A DNA stretch of 64,000 bases, taken from CAYOEV01 sp964403075 (GTDB taxonomy: Bacteria; Bacteroidota; Bacteroidia; Cytophagales; Cyclobacteriaceae). Made by a program: the position numbers and the translations under genes. This document shows, one piece after another, positions 62,838 to 64,000 of the stretch (its first letter is position 1; each line of letters opens with the position of its first letter). Location of the stretch: NCBI GenBank assembly GCA_964403075.1, contig CAYOEV010000013.1, forward strand, positions 5,759 through 69,758. Direction: 5' to 3'. Below the pieces are notes generated by a model. It ran no database searches and was not told the DNA's origin. It saw nothing but the letters and a program-made list of their open reading frames with translations.

Positions 62838-63710
62838 TTATAGACCATTTGGGCCATCCCAATCGGTGATGCCCATGAATTGAAGTGTTTTTTGTCTGAT
62901 CGATTCGGTTGCCTCGTTCACTTCTTTTAAACCAAAATCCAGTCCGGAAATGGTACGAAGTGGCCGGCTGCCTACCGGCATGTTTATTAGTTTTTCGAAG
63001 TCCTTTACCACAATCATAGGATCTGTAGGTGCCTGGTCGTCAGCAAACAATCCTTTCACCTGCTCACTAAACCCACCGAAGAACTGATTTACATGGGCAT
63101 AATCTTCCGCCATTTCATCGTTGGCCGCGTTCACCATGTTGCCAAAAAAATTGGTATCGAATGGGCCGGGCTCTACGATCACCACATCAATTCCCAGCGG
63201 CGCCAACTCGTAACGAAGTGCTTCACTCATGCCTTCCAAGCCCCACTTGCTGGCGTGATAGACACTAAAACCTGGAAATGCGCCCCTTCCGGCAGTGGAA
63301 CTTACCTGTATAATAAGACCCGACTTCCGCTTGCGCATGCCCGGCAGCACAGCTTTGGCTACCCGCGCCGTTCCCACAATATTCAAATTCAACTGGTCCA
63401 TAATCTGGGAACTGCTGAAAGCCTCCAAGGGACCCCCATAGCCTAGCCCGGCGTTGTTGATCAGCACATCGGTATCTTGTACTTTCTCAGCCAGGGCATT
63501 TACGCTTTGGTCATCAGTAACATCCAATTCGTGCACTTCTATTTTAACATTGTTTTCTTCCGCATACTGCTGCATTTCTTCAGCAACTTCTTTATTCTTA
63601 CTGTGCACATTCCGCATGGTTGCATAAACAAAATGGCCCTGATCGGCTAAATACCTGGCAGCATCGCGACCAAAGCCGGAACTGCATCCGGTAATCAATA
63701 TTTTTTTCAT
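62838..63710 (-). CDS. Short-chain dehydrogenase/reductase
   Basis: 290 residues. TGCSSGFG (7-14) for cofactor binding, NNAG (85-88), S138, and YHASK (Y151, K155) active site. The extended C-terminal part resembles classical SDRs acting on ketoacyl or sterol-like substrates; substrate unknown. Single gene with own terminator. Confidence 0.92.
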   Translation of the reverse strand: MKKILITGCSSGFGRDAARYLADQGHFVYATMRNVHSKNKEVAEEMQQYAEENNVKIEVHELDVTDDQSVNALAEKVQDTDVLINNAGLGYGGPLEAFSSSQIMDQLNLNIVGTARVAKAVLPGMRKRKSGLIIQVSSTAGRGAFPGFSVYHASKWGLEGMSEALRYELAPLGIDVVIVEPGPFDTNFFGNMVNAANDEMAEDYAHVNQFFGGFSEQVKGLFADDQAPTDPMIVVKDFEKLINMPVGSRPLRTISGLDFGLKEVNEATESIRQKTLQFMGITDWDGPNGL

Positions 63711-64000
63711 GGTTAAAGAAGATATGGTTTAAGAAAATTAAGTTCGCGTATTTATAGGTAAGTGCAACGGGCAACGCACTTGAGAAAAGTTGAATTAATC
63801 ATGTAAAAAGGGGTGGCATCCGTTGGCATATGTAAAGATACATCCATTCAAATGGATGCTCTGTTCTTCATTTTTGTAGCCTGCTGCTTCAACAATCCCC
63901 CTTCACGGCGCAGACAACTGCTGCTTCTCCCTAACCCCACACCTACTACTGAGGCTGGAATAATTGCAAAAAAAATGGGTTCCCATATTTTGAACTTTAA
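63711..64000. other. Intergenic end of window
   Basis: 290 nt with no convincing gene. Two inverted repeats: AAGTGC/GCACTT around 63761-63782 and CATCCAT/ATGGATG around 63841-63858. Neither is followed by a T-run. They may belong to a leader or small RNA that continues past the window edge. Confidence 0.4.

Noticed and set aside
1..64000. CRISPR array, prophage or insertion sequence
   Set aside because: No regularly spaced direct repeats, transposase, integrase or phage structural gene was found on either strand.

Overview
The window is a 64 kb piece of a Bacteroidota chromosome, most likely from the class Cytophagia (order Cytophagales). The evidence is the set of lineage-typical families (PUR-alpha-like DUF3276, DUF3078, DUF4159, DUF5606, DUF4920, a fused E1 alpha/beta 2-oxoacid dehydrogenase, an ExbB with signal peptide plus paired ExbD genes), the near absence of Shine-Dalgarno sequences, and many promoters of the TAnnTTTG type used by Bacteroidota sigma factors. 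The sequence is a draft scaffold: a run of 10 N at 26238-26247 lies inside a gene. I see no prophage, insertion sequence, CRISPR array or rRNA operon.

Layout. 1-1774 (minus): start of a YebC-family gene, an EamA transporter and a LolD-like ATPase. 1861-6372 (plus): sucC, a PAS-GAF histidine kinase and two secreted proteins of unknown role. 6379-12300: guaA head to head with a DUF4159 gene, DUF3078, a DUF3298-type lipoprotein and fadD. 12362-12612 (minus): a self-contained small transcription unit with promoter, a 138-nt tRNA-like RNA with a giant variable arm, and a terminator. 12681-19169 (plus): an Lrp/AsnC regulator, then the complete SUF iron-sulfur operon sufBCDSE, a SufT-like DUF59 gene and a bacilliredoxin. 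19226-25601: DUF3276, DUF58, ferredoxin, LuxC-type acyl-CoA reductase, aldo/keto reductase and aconitase. 25668-29906 is the least ordered part: DUF4920, a gene broken by the assembly gap, a decayed coding remnant, an MFS transporter, a sulfotransferase and a tiny membrane protein.

29939-36514 (plus) is a compact housekeeping run: UvrD/PcrA helicase, a PlsB/PlsC-type acyltransferase, gpsA (these two make and use glycerol-3-phosphate), engB, DUF5606 and a thioesterase. 36774-45040 holds a membrane-anchored patatin, ald, the E1 fusion, a lipoprotein and a LuxE-type acyl-protein synthetase. 45037-51611 (minus) carries an NtrC-type response regulator without DNA-binding domain, RNase P RNA and a very long TamB protein. 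tsaD, smpB and an HNH endonuclease follow on plus. 53682-55943 (minus) is an ExbB/ExbD energy-transduction operon, followed by tRNA-Ser(GGA).

56199-62095 (minus) is a tight seven-gene operon: flippase-like membrane protein, glycosyltransferase, small unknown protein, SpoIIE-type phosphatase, polysaccharide deacetylase, TatD nuclease and asparaginase, most joined by 4-nt overlaps. ruvC (plus) starts inside the first gene of that operon. An SDR oxidoreductase closes the window.

The strongest unusual signals are the tRNA-like gene at 12429-12566, a recurring promoter element placed so close to start codons that the mRNAs should be leaderless (the RNase P RNA promoter provides an internal calibration), and three head-to-head gene pairs with overlapping or almost touching start codons.
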